In this document: piece after piece, positions 1 to 9,768 of the stretch
How positions within the stretch are numbered: the stretch's first letter is position 1
How the letters are laid out: every line of letters starts with the position of its first letter
Source: Scilla litardierei
Taxonomy: Eukaryota; Streptophyta; Magnoliopsida; Asparagales; Asparagaceae
Assembly (NCBI GenBank): GCA_030789695.1
Contig: CM061139.1
Span: 102,098,037-102,162,036 of the forward strand
Direction of reading: 5' to 3'
DNA: 64,000 bases
Notes under the pieces: model-generated
Seen by the model: only the letters and a program-made list of their open reading frames with translations
What the model was told of the DNA's origin: nothing
The model's database searches: none
Made by a program: the position numbers and the translations under genes

Positions 1-3000
1 TTTTCTTTGGCCAGGACTCAAGCTTTAAAGAGGCATATCATGTCTTTCTCGCAGAAGGAAACTGAAGCATACGATCAAACTTTGGAAAGATTTAAGGAGC
101 TTCTGTTGGCGTGCCCACATCACGGTTTTGACAAGGGACGAACCATTGGATTCTTTTACGATGGATTGCAGCCGAATACGAAGCAATATGTAGAGATGAT
201 GTGCAATGGAGCTTTCTTTGAGAAGACCCCGACGGAGGCTTGGGCATATTTGGAGAACATCGCAGAGAATGCAAGAAGATGGGAGCCACCTTCAAAATTT
301 GACAGGTCCATGTCTACACATCAAACAAAAGGTGGCTTGCAGGCTTTGAAGCCTGAAGATGCATTGATGGCACAAGTGGAGGCATTGGTGACGCAAAAGC
401 TACAAAATATTGATCTCAGAGCAGCAAAGGCAGTCACATCAGAGCCATACTGCGTCATATGCGAGAAGCCAGTTCATGATACTACCGTCTGCCCACTAAT
501 CCCAGCAATTAAAGAATTGGGCAGAAATCCAGAATCAGAGGTGAATTGGGTGGCAAATCAAAGCTACAACGCCAATTGGAAGAACCCATCAAACCAAGGA
601 GGTGCTTCATATCAGCAGAAGCAGCAGACATCCACTCCCTATTACCATCCCAATCACTCCAATTATCAAGGAAAAAGGGAGCAGAACAATGAAATTCAGA
701 GTCTCACTGCTGCAGTTCAACAGATGGCTCAGATGCAACAACAGCTCACTGAGAATTTTTCGAGATTTATAGCGTCACAAGACAAAGGTAAATTACATGC
801 TCAGCCTATTGCAAATCCTAATACGAATCCCTCTTCTTCTTTTTCAGGAAACAACGTCAAACCATGTCAGGCAGTGACTACATTGCGTAGCGGACGTGAA
901 ATTGAAAAACCAGAAATGCCTAGACATGAACAACCAGCTGAGGAGAAAGAGGAGGCGCAAGCACCTGAAAGTTTACAGGTTGAGGAAGAGGTGGAAGAAA
1001 AAGAGCCAGAACCATATGTACCTCCAGCTCCATTCCCACACAGACTTGCTCCACCATCAAAAGACAGGTATCAGGCAGAGATAAGAGATATCTTCAAGCA
1101 GGTAAAAATTAATATCCCATTACTTGATGCAATCAACCAAGTGCCTGCATACGCTAAATTTCTGAAGGAGCTATGCACTGTAAAGCGGAGTCTAAATGTG
1201 AAAAAGAAAGCATTCTTAACACAACAGGTAAGTGCAATGGTACAACATGACACTCCTCCTAAATATAAGGATCCAGGTTCTCCTACTATCCCATGCATTA
1301 TAGGAACTAAGAAATTTGGAGATGCTTTACTTGATTTGGGATCTAGTGTTAATATTTTACCTTATTCTGTTTATGTGCAGCTTGGATTGGGGGAGCTGAA
1401 GACGACACCTGTGGTTTTACAGTTAGCAGACAGGTCGGTAAAAATCCCACGAGGATGCGTGGATGATGTGTTGGTCCAGGTTGACAAATTCTATTATCCC
1501 GTGGACTTTATCGTCCTTGATATTCATGGGCCACAATCAGGTAATTGCACTCCGATTATATTAGGACGTCCATTCCTAGCAACTTGCAATGCTATGATAA
1601 ATTGTAGGGATGGACAATTGAAGATAAGCTTTGGTAACATGAAACTTGAGCTGAACATTTTTAAATCATGTAAGTTACCTGCGAATGTTGATGACGTGAA
1701 AGAGGTATGCTTTATTGAGAGCTTAATCGAAGACTATTTTGATGCTAAGTATGAATGTTCGCCCAATTTTATTGATTATAATTTCGAAGATATTGATGAA
1801 TCTTATTTTGTGCAGGGAAAAAATGAAAGATCAAGGGATGCATGGGTGCCAAAGTTCGAGACATTGCCAGTGGAATTGCCACCACAACAACCTTCAGAGA
1901 TTGAGCATCCAAAGCTGGAATTGAAGCCTCTGCCAGACTATTTGAAATACGCTTTCCTTGGAAAGGAGGAGACCTTCCCTGTGGTAATATCCTCTAAACT
2001 CACACCTGAACAAGAATGTGCTTTGCTTGGTGTGCTTAGGGAACACAAAGGGGCCATTGGATGGTCTATTGCGGACATTACAGGTATAAATCCCTTAATT
2101 TGCACTCATCATATTTATCTTGAGGATGATGCCAAACCAACATGTGAGATGCAACGTCGATTAAATCCTACTTTGAAAGAGGTTGTTAAGGGGGAGATTC
2201 TTAAGTTACTTGCTGCAGGTATAATATATCCTATTTCAGACAGCAGATGGGTTAGCCCCATACAGGTGGTTCCGAAGAAATCAGGCCTCACAGTGGTAAG
2301 AAATGAGAGTAATGAACTTATACCTATGCTGACCACCACAGGTTGGAGGATGTGTGTTGATTACAGGAAGTTAAATGCTAAAACACGAAAAGATCACTTT
2401 CCATTACCTTTCATTGATCAAATCTTGGAAAGAGTAGCATGTAACGAATTTTATTGTTTTCTAGATGGTTATTCTGGCTATTATCAGATAGAGATTGCTC
2501 CAGAGGATCAAGAGAAGACTACCTTCACTTGCCCCTTTGGAACTTTCGCTTTTAGGAGAATGCCTTTTGGATTATGCAATGCACCTGCTACTTTTCAGCG
2601 TTGCATGTTGAGCATTTTTAGCGATATGGTTGAGAGGATTATGGAAGTGTTTATGGATGACTTCTCTGTATATGGCACTTCATTTGAAAATTGTTTATCT
2701 AACTTAGCTCTTGTCTTGCACAGGTGCCAGGAAAAGAACCTGCTGTTAAACTGGGAAAAGTGTCATTTCATGACAACTGAGGGTTTGGTTCTTGGACACC
2801 TAGTCTCCAAAGCAGGTATTCAGGTAGACAGAGCAAAAGTTGAGGTGATTGAGAAGTTGCCTACACCAAAATGCGTCAAGGACATTCGATCCTTTCTAGG
2901 CCATGCAGGATTTTATCGAAGATTCATAAAGGATTTCAGCGCCATCTCCCGCCCCCTCTGCCACTTATTAACTTTAAATACTGATTTCATATGGACACAA

Positions 3001-3792
3001 GAGTGTCAAGTTTCAATTGATAAATTAAAGAACTCACTTATTTCCTCCCCTATTTTGCAGGTTCCAGACTGGAGTATGCCATTTGAAATCATGTGTGATG
3101 CAAGTGACTACGCGATGGGGGCAGTGCTTGGGCAAAAGAAAGAGAAAGTTCCTTGTGTTATCTATTATGCCAGTAAAACTTTGAATGAAGCACAACGGAA
3201 CTACACTACTACGGAGAAAGAGTTGCTAGCGGTGGTGTTTGCATTGGAGAAATTCAGAAGCTACATATTGGGATCACCTATTCTCATCTTTACAGATCAT
3301 TCTGCACTGAAATATCTTTTATCTAAAAAGGATGCTAAACCTAGACTTATACGATGGATTCTCCTTTTGCAGGAATTCAATATTCAAATCAAGGATAAGA
3401 AGGGAGTTGAAAACAATGTCGCAGATCACCTTTCTAGATTGACGGTGGGAACAGAGTCGCCTACCATTCCATTGCGAGATTCCTTCCCAGATGAGCAGAT
3501 TTTCACCATCTCTACCCTACCATGGTATGCAGATATAGCTAATTATTTGGTGACAGGTAGAACCGCTCCACATTGGTCCTCTTTAGATTTCAAACGCTTC
3601 AAGCATGAGGTAAAATCATTCTATTTTGATGATCCTTATCTTTTTAAATACTGTGGAGACCAAATTGTAAGGAGATGTGTACCCGACCATGAATTTGATA
3701 GTGTTTTACATTTTTGCCATGATGGGGTATGTGGGGGGCACTTTTCAGCTCATAAGACTGTTGCCAAAATTTTACAGAGTGGTTTTTATTAG
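1..3792 (+). CDS. Athila gag-protease-RT-RNaseH-integrase N-terminus (partial, ends at a premature stop)
   Basis: The frame is open from base 1, so the true start lies upstream. Residues counted from base 7. A gag capsid segment is followed by a CCHC-like knuckle from Cys149 (C-x2-C-x4-H-x4-C), then a Gln/Asn-rich stretch. The aspartic protease active site is DLGSS at D443. The RT catalytic box is FMDD at 882-885 (bases 2650-2661) inside a complete-looking RT domain, and RNase H begins around D1031 (MCDAS). The integrase zinc-binding region has just begun when TAG at 3790-3792 stops the frame. At this point the family has a conserved Trp, so TGG to TAG is the likely lesion. The same frame resumes at once in the next entry. 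As it stands it would yield a polyprotein without integrase core. Confidence 0.92.
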   Translation, partial: FSLARTQALKRHIMSFSQKETEAYDQTLERFKELLLACPHHGFDKGRTIGFFYDGLQPNTKQYVEMMCNGAFFEKTPTEAWAYLENIAENARRWEPPSKFDRSMSTHQTKGGLQALKPEDALMAQVEALVTQKLQNIDLRAAKAVTSEPYCVICEKPVHDTTVCPLIPAIKELGRNPESEVNWVANQSYNANWKNPSNQGGASYQQKQQTSTPYYHPNHSNYQGKREQNNEIQSLTAAVQQMAQMQQQLTENFSRFIASQDKGKLHAQPIANPNTNPSSSFSGNNVKPCQAVTTLRSGREIEKPEMPRHEQPAEEKEEAQAPESLQVEEEVEEKEPEPYVPPAPFPHRLAPPSKDRYQAEIRDIFKQVKINIPLLDAINQVPAYAKFLKELCTVKRSLNVKKKAFLTQQVSAMVQHDTPPKYKDPGSPTIPCIIGTKKFGDALLDLGSSVNILPYSVYVQLGLGELKTTPVVLQLADRSVKIPRGCVDDVLVQVDKFYYPVDFIVLDIHGPQSGNCTPIILGRPFLATCNAMINCRDGQLKISFGNMKLELNIFKSCKLPANVDDVKEVCFIESLIEDYFDAKYECSPNFIDYNFEDIDESYFVQGKNERSRDAWVPKFETLPVELPPQQPSEIEHPKLELKPLPDYLKYAFLGKEETFPVVISSKLTPEQECALLGVLREHKGAIGWSIADITGINPLICTHHIYLEDDAKPTCEMQRRLNPTLKEVVKGEILKLLAAGIIYPISDSRWVSPIQVVPKKSGLTVVRNESNELIPMLTTTGWRMCVDYRKLNAKTRKDHFPLPFIDQILERVACNEFYCFLDGYSGYYQIEIAPEDQEKTTFTCPFGTFAFRRMPFGLCNAPATFQRCMLSIFSDMVERIMEVFMDDFSVYGTSFENCLSNLALVLHRCQEKNLLLNWEKCHFMTTEGLVLGHLVSKAGIQVDRAKVEVIEKLPTPKCVKDIRSFLGHAGFYRRFIKDFSAISRPLCHLLTLNTDFIWTQECQVSIDKLKNSLISSPILQVPDWSMPFEIMCDASDYAMGAVLGQKKEKVPCVIYYASKTLNEAQRNYTTTEKELLAVVFALEKFRSYILGSPILIFTDHSALKYLLSKKDAKPRLIRWILLLQEFNIQIKDKKGVENNVADHLSRLTVGTESPTIPLRDSFPDEQIFTISTLPWYADIANYLVTGRTAPHWSSLDFKRFKHEVKSFYFDDPYLFKYCGDQIVRRCVPDHEFDSVLHFCHDGVCGGHFSAHKTVAKILQSGFY

Positions 3793-3798
3793 CCTACA

Positions 3799-4818
3799 AT
3801 GTTTAAAGATGCATATGCTTATTGTAAATCATGTGTGCGTTGTCAACAGTTGGGGGGAATTACAAAAAGAAACATGATGCCCTTGAATCCCATGCTAGAA
3901 ATAGAATTATTTGATTGTTGGGGTATTGATTTCATGGGGCCTTTTCCACCATCTTTTGGGTATATATTTGTATTGGTTGCCATTGATTATGTTTCTAAAT
4001 GGGTGGAAGCTATTCCTTGCAGGTCCAACGACGCTTCCATTGTGCTGAAATTTTTGAAAGAAAACATCTTCTCGCGCTTTGGAGTGCCAAAGGCCATTAT
4101 CAGTGATGGAGGTTCTCATTTCTGCAATAGGCTCTTTGCAAATCTAATGAAGAAATTTGGGGTGACACATAAAGTTTCAACACCTTACCATCCTCAAACA
4201 AATGGGCAAGCGGAATTGGCGAACAAGGAAATCAAGAACATTCTTCAGAAAACAGTGAATCCAACACGCAAAGATTGGAGTCTTCGCTTGCCTGAAGCTC
4301 TATGGGCCTACAGGACAGCATACAAGACTATCTTAGGGATGTCACCGTTTCGTTTGGTTTATGGAAAAAATTGCCATCTTCCTGTTGAATTAGAGCATAA
4401 ATCTTTTTGGGCAATTAAAACACTTAATTTGCTTGATGACTCATCAAATGTTTCTCGTAAATTGCAGATCATGGAGCTTGATGAGATACGACGTGAGGCA
4501 TATGAAAATGCAAAGCTCGCAAAAGAAAGGATGAAAGCTGTGCACGACAAGATGATCCTACGAAAGGAATTCAAAGTTGGAGACAAGGTTCTGCTGTACA
4601 ATTCAAGACTCCATATATTTCCAGGAAAGCTGCGCTCAAAATGGACGGGACCATACTTTGTCAAAGAAGTCTTTTCACATGGAGCAGTGGTCTTAGTGAA
4701 TGAAAAGGATGGCCATGAATTCAAAGTCAACGGACAACGTCTGAAACATTTTCAAGAGCTTTGGGCCAGAGAGGATACCACCATTGATCTCACAGATCCA
4801 CCTTCGGGTGGTCACTAA
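3799..4818 (+). CDS. Athila integrase core and C-terminus (same frame, after the premature stop)
   Basis: This continues the preceding polyprotein frame directly beyond the TAG at 3790. It completes the zinc finger (CKSCVRCQ) and carries the DDE catalytic triad. Counting from base 3799, D44 is in GIDFMGPF, D103 in ISDGG and E139 in [10 protein letters not shown], with 35 residues between the second D and E. A GPY/F-like C-terminal part follows ([11 protein letters not shown]). The ORF ends in TAA at 4816-4818. It has no initiator of its own in a sensible context, so it is the 3' piece of a pol disabled by one base change and not a separate gene. Everything downstream of the break looks intact. 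Confidence 0.9.
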   Translation: MFKDAYAYCKSCVRCQQLGGITKRNMMPLNPMLEIELFDCWGIDFMGPFPPSFGYIFVLVAIDYVSKWVEAIPCRSNDASIVLKFLKENIFSRFGVPKAIISDGGSHFCNRLFANLMKKFGVTHKVSTPYHPQTNGQAELANKEIKNILQKTVNPTRKDWSLRLPEALWAYRTAYKTILGMSPFRLVYGKNCHLPVELEHKSFWAIKTLNLLDDSSNVSRKLQIMELDEIRREAYENAKLAKERMKAVHDKMILRKEFKVGDKVLLYNSRLHIFPGKLRSKWTGPYFVKEVFSHGAVVLVNEKDGHEFKVNGQRLKHFQELWAREDTTIDLTDPPSGGH

Positions 4819-6129
4819 TCAGGTGTGTTCTTTCCATGATTCTCTCTCCTTAACATTGAGGACAATGCTTATCTTAAGTTGGGGGGAGGGTATAAAACTT
4901 TTAGGATTTTTATTTTTATTTTATTTTTTTCCATTTTAGTAGTTCCCTTTTCAAAAATTTTTTTTAATAAAAAAATGGGGTTGAGTCAAGAATTATCACC
5001 AATGCTTATTACACCTAGAAATGAACCTCATGTGATGACAATTCTCGAAGTCTATTCACCACTGTTCACATATGATTTATTTTCCTCCACCGCTATTGTT
5101 AAATATTTCATTCTCATTCGATATGAATGCTATTACTCATGGTAAATCTCTCTTGAAATATCTCTATGGTAGGATTGAATGATGACTTAATGAATCTTGA
5201 AGTTATGAATTAGCAAGTCGTATGCTTTCAATGGAACACACCATCACAAAATGACTGGAGCATTGTTTTTTTATCTCATATTCATTGCTATTTGCATGCT
5301 TTGTGTGATCTTGGGTGGAAAGTCTACACTGTCTCTTGAAATGATTAGGATAACCCATTCTTGTGAAAGAATAAAGAAAAGGAAGCTATCTTGCTAAGTT
5401 ACTTATGCACGCACAAATGAAAGACTGAAATAAGAGGAATGAAGAAAAATGTATGGACGAATAAATGTGTCATTAAAGAAATAACTTGGTTGGCTCGATT
5501 AGTACAGTCCGAGGGGTCCTTCTTGGCCTAATGCCCTATTATCGTCTGATTTGGGAGCCATTGACTGGAACCTCAATCATTTGATGGAGCGATCCAAGTT
5601 ATACATTTTTTTCTGCAAATGTTGCTTGATGCGCGTTACGCAGAAACAATAAAATGAGAAAAGAAAAGAAAGAAAAAGTGTGCATCATTAGCAAGGCAAG
5701 AGAACTTCCAAAGCTTAAAGAAAGCACAAGATATGGTGTGATTTCCTATGAATGAAAATTGACGTGTGTATGTCTTGATGCCAAATCTATTTTTTTTGCT
5801 TGCTTTGCATGATACATCTACGCTCCAAGTTATATACTTTGATTTAAAGGTGTGAGCCATTGATTTTGTATACTATGAGCTGAGAAGTAATGGATAGTGA
5901 ATTTAAGTCTATTTAATGACCATTTTAGAGATACTTGCTTTTCATTGTAAACCCATGAGTACCATTATATAATGAGCATGAAATCTTGGCATTAGTGTGT
6001 GGCTATATTCTTTTGTCGTTGTAGTATGGTGGTGAGAAAATTGAGATCTAATACTGTGATCTAGGTGTATATTTGATATCGTATTTCGCTTTCTTTGCTA
6101 GAGACTAGCAAAACGCTAGTTGGGGAGTG
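4819..6129 (+). other. Element F 3' non-coding region between pol and LTR
   Basis: This stretch is about 1.3 kb, AT-rich and without a supported ORF. Autonomous Athila elements may carry an env-like gene here, but I see none. It opens with a conserved hairpin and G-tract and ends with a G-rich tract just before the LTR, which is a plausible polypurine tract (about 6119-6129). Confidence 0.6.
4854..4890 (+). other. Conserved hairpin plus G-tract after the last ORF
   Basis: CATTG-AGGA-CAATG (4854-4867) can fold as a 5-bp stem with loop AGGA, followed by AAGTTGGGGGGAGGG. Equivalent hairpin/G-tract pairs follow the last ORF of A (29171-29212), B copy 2 (63951-63992) and C (47661-47699, minus). 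The function is not known to me; the G-tract resembles a polypurine tract. Confidence 0.6.
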
Positions 6130-6439
6130 TGAATTGGGTTCAATATTACGTATTTAACCCCCTAATTAGTCCTATGATGTGCCTATATAATACTTAATTG
6201 CTCTCTAATATGTGCGTATTTTGTACACCATTATTTATTAGAGAAATCACATCATTTGTGCACAAAACACGAATTATATTGAGTATTTCTGCATTTTTAT
6301 ATTTTTCTTAGCATCGTCTCGATCTCACTATTCCAACGACTATTTATTTGTATTTCTCTGAGATCTGTGCTAATTACTGTGTATTTTTGAATGCAGAATA
6401 CCATTAAAATACAGAAATACGCTCGAAAATACGATTATA

Positions 6440-6924
6440 CGGCCGCTGCCCAATCATCGCTTGACACGTGGCGCAATCTGGGCGGTTCTCGCTCGATCCA
6501 ACGGCATCACGGCGCTCTCATTTCTTATCGACGTGGATTATTCGCTGCCGTTGGATGCTGATCCGACGGATCCCATCGTTCTCGCAACGCAGCGATGCGG
6601 GCAAATTACGAACCGTTGGATCGAAATCCAACGGATCCCATCGTCCCGATCGAAAGTCGAAGAAGCGCGGATACGGGCGACGTGGCGACGTTTTAACCGT
6701 TCGATCGTTCGAACGGACGGCGGCGATTCAACTCCGACTGCGTAGCGGAGTCGATAGCGGATGCGGGCGCGCGCTATTTTCAAATCGTGACGTGGCGGCT
6801 CCTGGGTCCATCCCGCATTGATCAGACGGCTAGAAATTGATCCGACTATTGGGTATGGGTTTTGAGCTTATTGGGTGCGGTTTTTGAACCCGTTAAGCCC
6901 CCAAACCCGCAATGCTATTATATA
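6440..6924 (+). promoter_or_regulatory. U3 inverted-motif cluster and TATA box of LTR F
   Basis: GC-rich cluster of CCGTTGGAT / ATCCAACGG words in both directions. The clearest is at 6613-6634, two 9-bp arms around 4 bases. It is followed by the TATA box TATATAAG at 6917-6924. The solo LTR E keeps the equivalent inverted motif at 37391-37411. The promoter role is inferred from position. Confidence 0.55.
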
Positions 6925-7342
6925 AGCGTATTTTAGGGTTTTTGGGGGTATTCTGGCGTATTTTGGGACTTTTGGAGCGGCTACTGTGCGTATTTATCCA
7001 GGAGAAAATTCTGAAAATTTCCAGAGACTATTCTTCCTATTCTCAGAGAGTTTTGGGTTCTAAGGAGGAGATTTGGTGATAATTTCTTGAACTTATACCC
7101 CGTATTTGGTGTATTTCTTTGTATTTTGCTATCTAAACGATGTATTTTGCTATCAAATCTGATTTTTATTGCACCATGCGTGGCTAATCTCTTTGTGCTA
7201 TGGTTGTGATGTAGTTAGGAGTATGTAGTTGCTAAATCTCATGTCTTTAGCCCTATTATCATGTCCAAATTGCTAGTTTTGTTGATTTCTACAACGTATT
7301 TGATGGGTATTTGCTTACTATCGATATTGTTGATGTGCCCTA

Positions 7343-7510
7343 TGGCTAGGCCCTGATAAGGCTAGCCAATTTGTGTTCTCTAATCTGAACTTATCGCTGC
7401 GATTATTGTTTAATGAAATCAACATTGCTAGTAATACGTTTAAGGCTATTTTGACTATTTTCATTGATTTATCTTCCGACGCCTTCACGCCTTGACCGGG
7501 TGAAGCGTCG
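7343..7510 (+). other. Two leader hairpins with related loops in LTR F
   Basis: Hairpin 1 (7343-7368) has stem TGGCTAG/CTAGCCA and loop GCCCTGATAAGG. Hairpin 2 (7477-7510) has stem CGACGCCTTCAC/GTGAAGCGTCG with one bulged C and loop GCCTTGACCGG. Both lie about 400-560 nt downstream of the TATA box, so in the transcribed R/U5. LTR E has the counterparts with compensatory stem changes. Confidence 0.65.
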
Positions 7511-7829
7511 TGTGACATTGAAAGACGTGAAATTTCAGCGACTATAAACTCCTAATGAACTCACAACCGTAGCATACTTATCTCATTGGATACCAAACTT
7601 TCGTGATACCGTAATACTTTTAGGAACCACTTTCTTTGCTACAAATCCTTACACTATTCTTCACCTTCACAAAGGTGGTTGTTTTCTTAACCGTATATTT
7701 TATTTGATTAGTTGAATTCGTGTTATCTCAGGTCGACTTGTCCCGAGGATTCGACTCTGGACTCTCCAGATACTACTTGCACGATCTCCTGCGCTTGGGA
7801 GTAAAGCTCACATTGTTTTGAGAGAGGCA

Positions 7830-7856
7830 CACGGTCTTGTTGTCGTTGGCAGACAT
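7830..7856 (-). pseudogene. Copia-like gag stub cut off by element F
   Basis: On the minus strand an ATG at 7856 follows a tRNA-iMet primer site by about a dozen bases and opens about eight codons (M-S-A-N-D-N-K-T-V) before meeting the LTR of F. This spacing is typical of the start of gag in plant Ty1/copia elements. The rest of the gene would lie to the left of F, outside the window. It is too short to assign a lineage. Confidence 0.5.
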
Positions 7857-7867
7857 AGCTAAGTATC

Positions 7868-7881
7868 TGGCTCTGATACCA
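7868..7881 (-). other. Primer binding site for initiator tRNA-Met
   Basis: The minus strand reads TGGTATCAGAGCCA, the classic plant primer site complementary to the 3' end of initiator tRNA-Met. It lies just after the end of the minus-strand LTR and just before a gag-like ATG, which fixes the orientation of this element. Confidence 0.88.
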
Positions 7882-7888
7882 AATATAA

Positions 7889-9768
7889 TGCCCTACAAGC
7901 TACTGCACAAGTACTAGAGGGGGGGGGGGGGGGGGGCGAATAGTACTTTAAAAATAACAAGGAGTATAATTCCTAATTATAATGCAAACAACTACCAAAT
8001 CAATTTGCGGAAGCTTAAATTGAATGACAACAACAAAATTAACAATGCTAACAAGAGATGTTACTGGGTTCGGATCCACCCAAGTCTCTCCGACTTGTTC
8101 CCGGTGATCCTACGTCCCAACCACCCGGATCCCCTCCGGATACTTGAGTTAGAAACCCTAACTCAAGATTTCCACTATGAAATACTTGTGAAAATCCTCC
8201 ATAAGTCAAATCACACAAAATGTAATTTATGACTCCCACAACCCGGGATCACAACCACACTCTCACAACCGAGAGTGAAACTTACAAATCAAGTATGAAA
8301 TGAAATAAGAAAACTTCTTACCGAACAAAATACCTATGCCTTGAGTATTGCTTACGAATTAGGGCAAGGATGATTTTGGGGAAGAAGTGGCACCAAACCC
8401 TAGCTCCAAGATGTAGATCAGCGATGGAGAGCTTTGGGGATGTTGGTGACCTAGAATCAAGCACTTGGCTTGGAAGGCTTCACACTCAATGAATCTCTCT
8501 TTGGAAGTAAGAGTGAGGAGGGATTATTGAATGGAATGAATGAGCTTTGAATGAACTTGGAATGAATTCTATTGATCTCTAAACTTGCAATAATATCAGC
8601 CTTGGCAGCAATGAATGCAGCCCATCAAGTATATATATGATAGAGGAGAGCGAGAAAGAAATTCGAGTCATTAAAGGCTCCAACGGCTCTTTTCTGAACC
8701 CAACTAGTCGGTCAAAGAACAACCACCGACCGACTAGTTCATCAACTAGTCGGTCGGTCAATTAACGTAAACCGACTAATGGGTAAACTGAGAAAAGATC
8801 AAAGTACAGACTAAGGAACTAGTCAGTCCAAGAAGAGTAGCTGACCGACTAGTTTAACAACTAGTCGGTTGGTTACTCAACAGAGACCGACTAACAGATA
8901 AAACTGAAGTCTGAGAAGAATTAGACTTAGTCGGTCCAAGAACAAATGTTGACCGACTAATTCACCAACTAGTCGGTCACCAAATGAACATAGACCGACT
9001 AACAATAAACAGTAAGTATGGTGAAAAATTTGGCATGTACAGTAAACTAAACTAGTCGGTCTAAGAAGGAATGTTGACCGACTAGTTCATCAACTAGTCG
9101 GTCGATCAATGAACACAGACCGACTAAAGATAAACAGTAGCTAAGGTTCAAATGTGCATATACAGGGAAAGCTCAACTAGTCGGTCACAGAAGCATCACT
9201 GACCGACTAGTTCACAAACTAGTCGGTCGGTGAGTCAACTTAGACCGACTAACTGTAAACAGTAAAGAGCTATGAATTAACTAAGAAGAACTAGTCGGTC
9301 CAAGAAGCTTGGCTGACCGACTAGATCACCATCTAGTCGGCCAGTTCTTCTTCTTGAACCAACTAACATGCACAAGAAGTCCCGAATCGAAGCGCGAAGC
9401 TTCGGGAAAAATTGTATGGACTTCTACAAAGATCCTAGAGCTAAGATATGAGCGTTATGAATAATTAAAACGTAAGACCTACTCAAGGCTTAACATTCTA
9501 CGAAAGAAGCTAAAGACTATAAATAAAACTTGACGATACCGTCTTCAATAGCTTCAATCGAATCTTCATGACTTCTAAATTGGTCCATAAGCTTCAACGA
9601 AGCTTTAGGCATACGATCACGTGCTTTGAGAAGTCTTGAGACGTCGTAATTGATATTCATGTGAATTTGGCGACGATCTCCATAACTGCGCTCACAAAGT
9701 GTTAGTTCACATTATATTTATGTTTGTTCATCATCCAAAACCAAATCCGGGGAGTCCAATATCCAACA
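7889..9768 (-). repeat. Copia-like LTR, complete copy
   Basis: The minus strand starts TGTTGGATATTGG at 9768 and ends near GGGCA at 7889, next to the tRNA-iMet primer site. It contains an array of six large hairpin units (about 8703-9365), a TATA box (minus, about 8629-8638) downstream of that array, and a 19-base G run at 7919-7937 (C run in element sense). I infer a copia-type LTR from the primer site; no polymerase is present to confirm it. Confidence 0.7.
8703..9365 (-). repeat. Six-unit hairpin array in copia-like LTR 1
   Basis: Units of roughly 115-125 bp repeat six times. Each core has arms GACCGACTAGTT and AACTAGTCGGTC around a 4-base loop, with further single arms at fixed spacing. 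Cores sit near 8728, 8852, 8951, 9075, 9199 and 9313. In element orientation the array lies just upstream of the TATA box, so in U3. Confidence 0.85.

Larger units (their letters stand above)
1..7829 (+). mobile_element. Athila-lineage Ty3/gypsy element F, 5' end outside the window
   Basis: Right-hand part of a long LTR retrotransposon: gag-pol (1-4818), a 1.3 kb non-coding stretch, then the 3' LTR (about 6130-7829). The lineage is read from the Athila-like gag, the DLGSS-type protease and the order PR-RT-RNaseH-IN. The 3' LTR ends inside the first codons of a minus-strand copia-like gag, so F probably inserted there. No env-like ORF follows pol. The 5' LTR and primer site lie before base 1. 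Confidence 0.9.
6130..7829 (+). repeat. 3' LTR of element F
   Basis: About 1.7 kb, starting TGAATTGG after a G-rich tract and ending near GAGAGGCA. Its limits come from alignment by eye with the related solo LTR E at 35834-37886 in opposite orientation. It contains a cluster of CCGTTGGAT-type inverted motifs (about 6440-6800), a TATA box (6917-6924) and two leader hairpins (7343-7368 and 7477-7510). The ends are accurate to a few bases. Confidence 0.8.

Noticed and set aside
4879..5145. 88-residue hydrophobic frame after pol of element F, as a possible env
   Set aside because: It begins in the G-tract, is low-complexity F/I/L-rich sequence and has no counterpart in the other Athila elements here.
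8703..9365. CRISPR-like array (short repeats at regular spacing)
   Set aside because: The repeats are inverted pairs inside a plant LTR, spacers are themselves repetitive, no cas genes are present and the context is eukaryotic.
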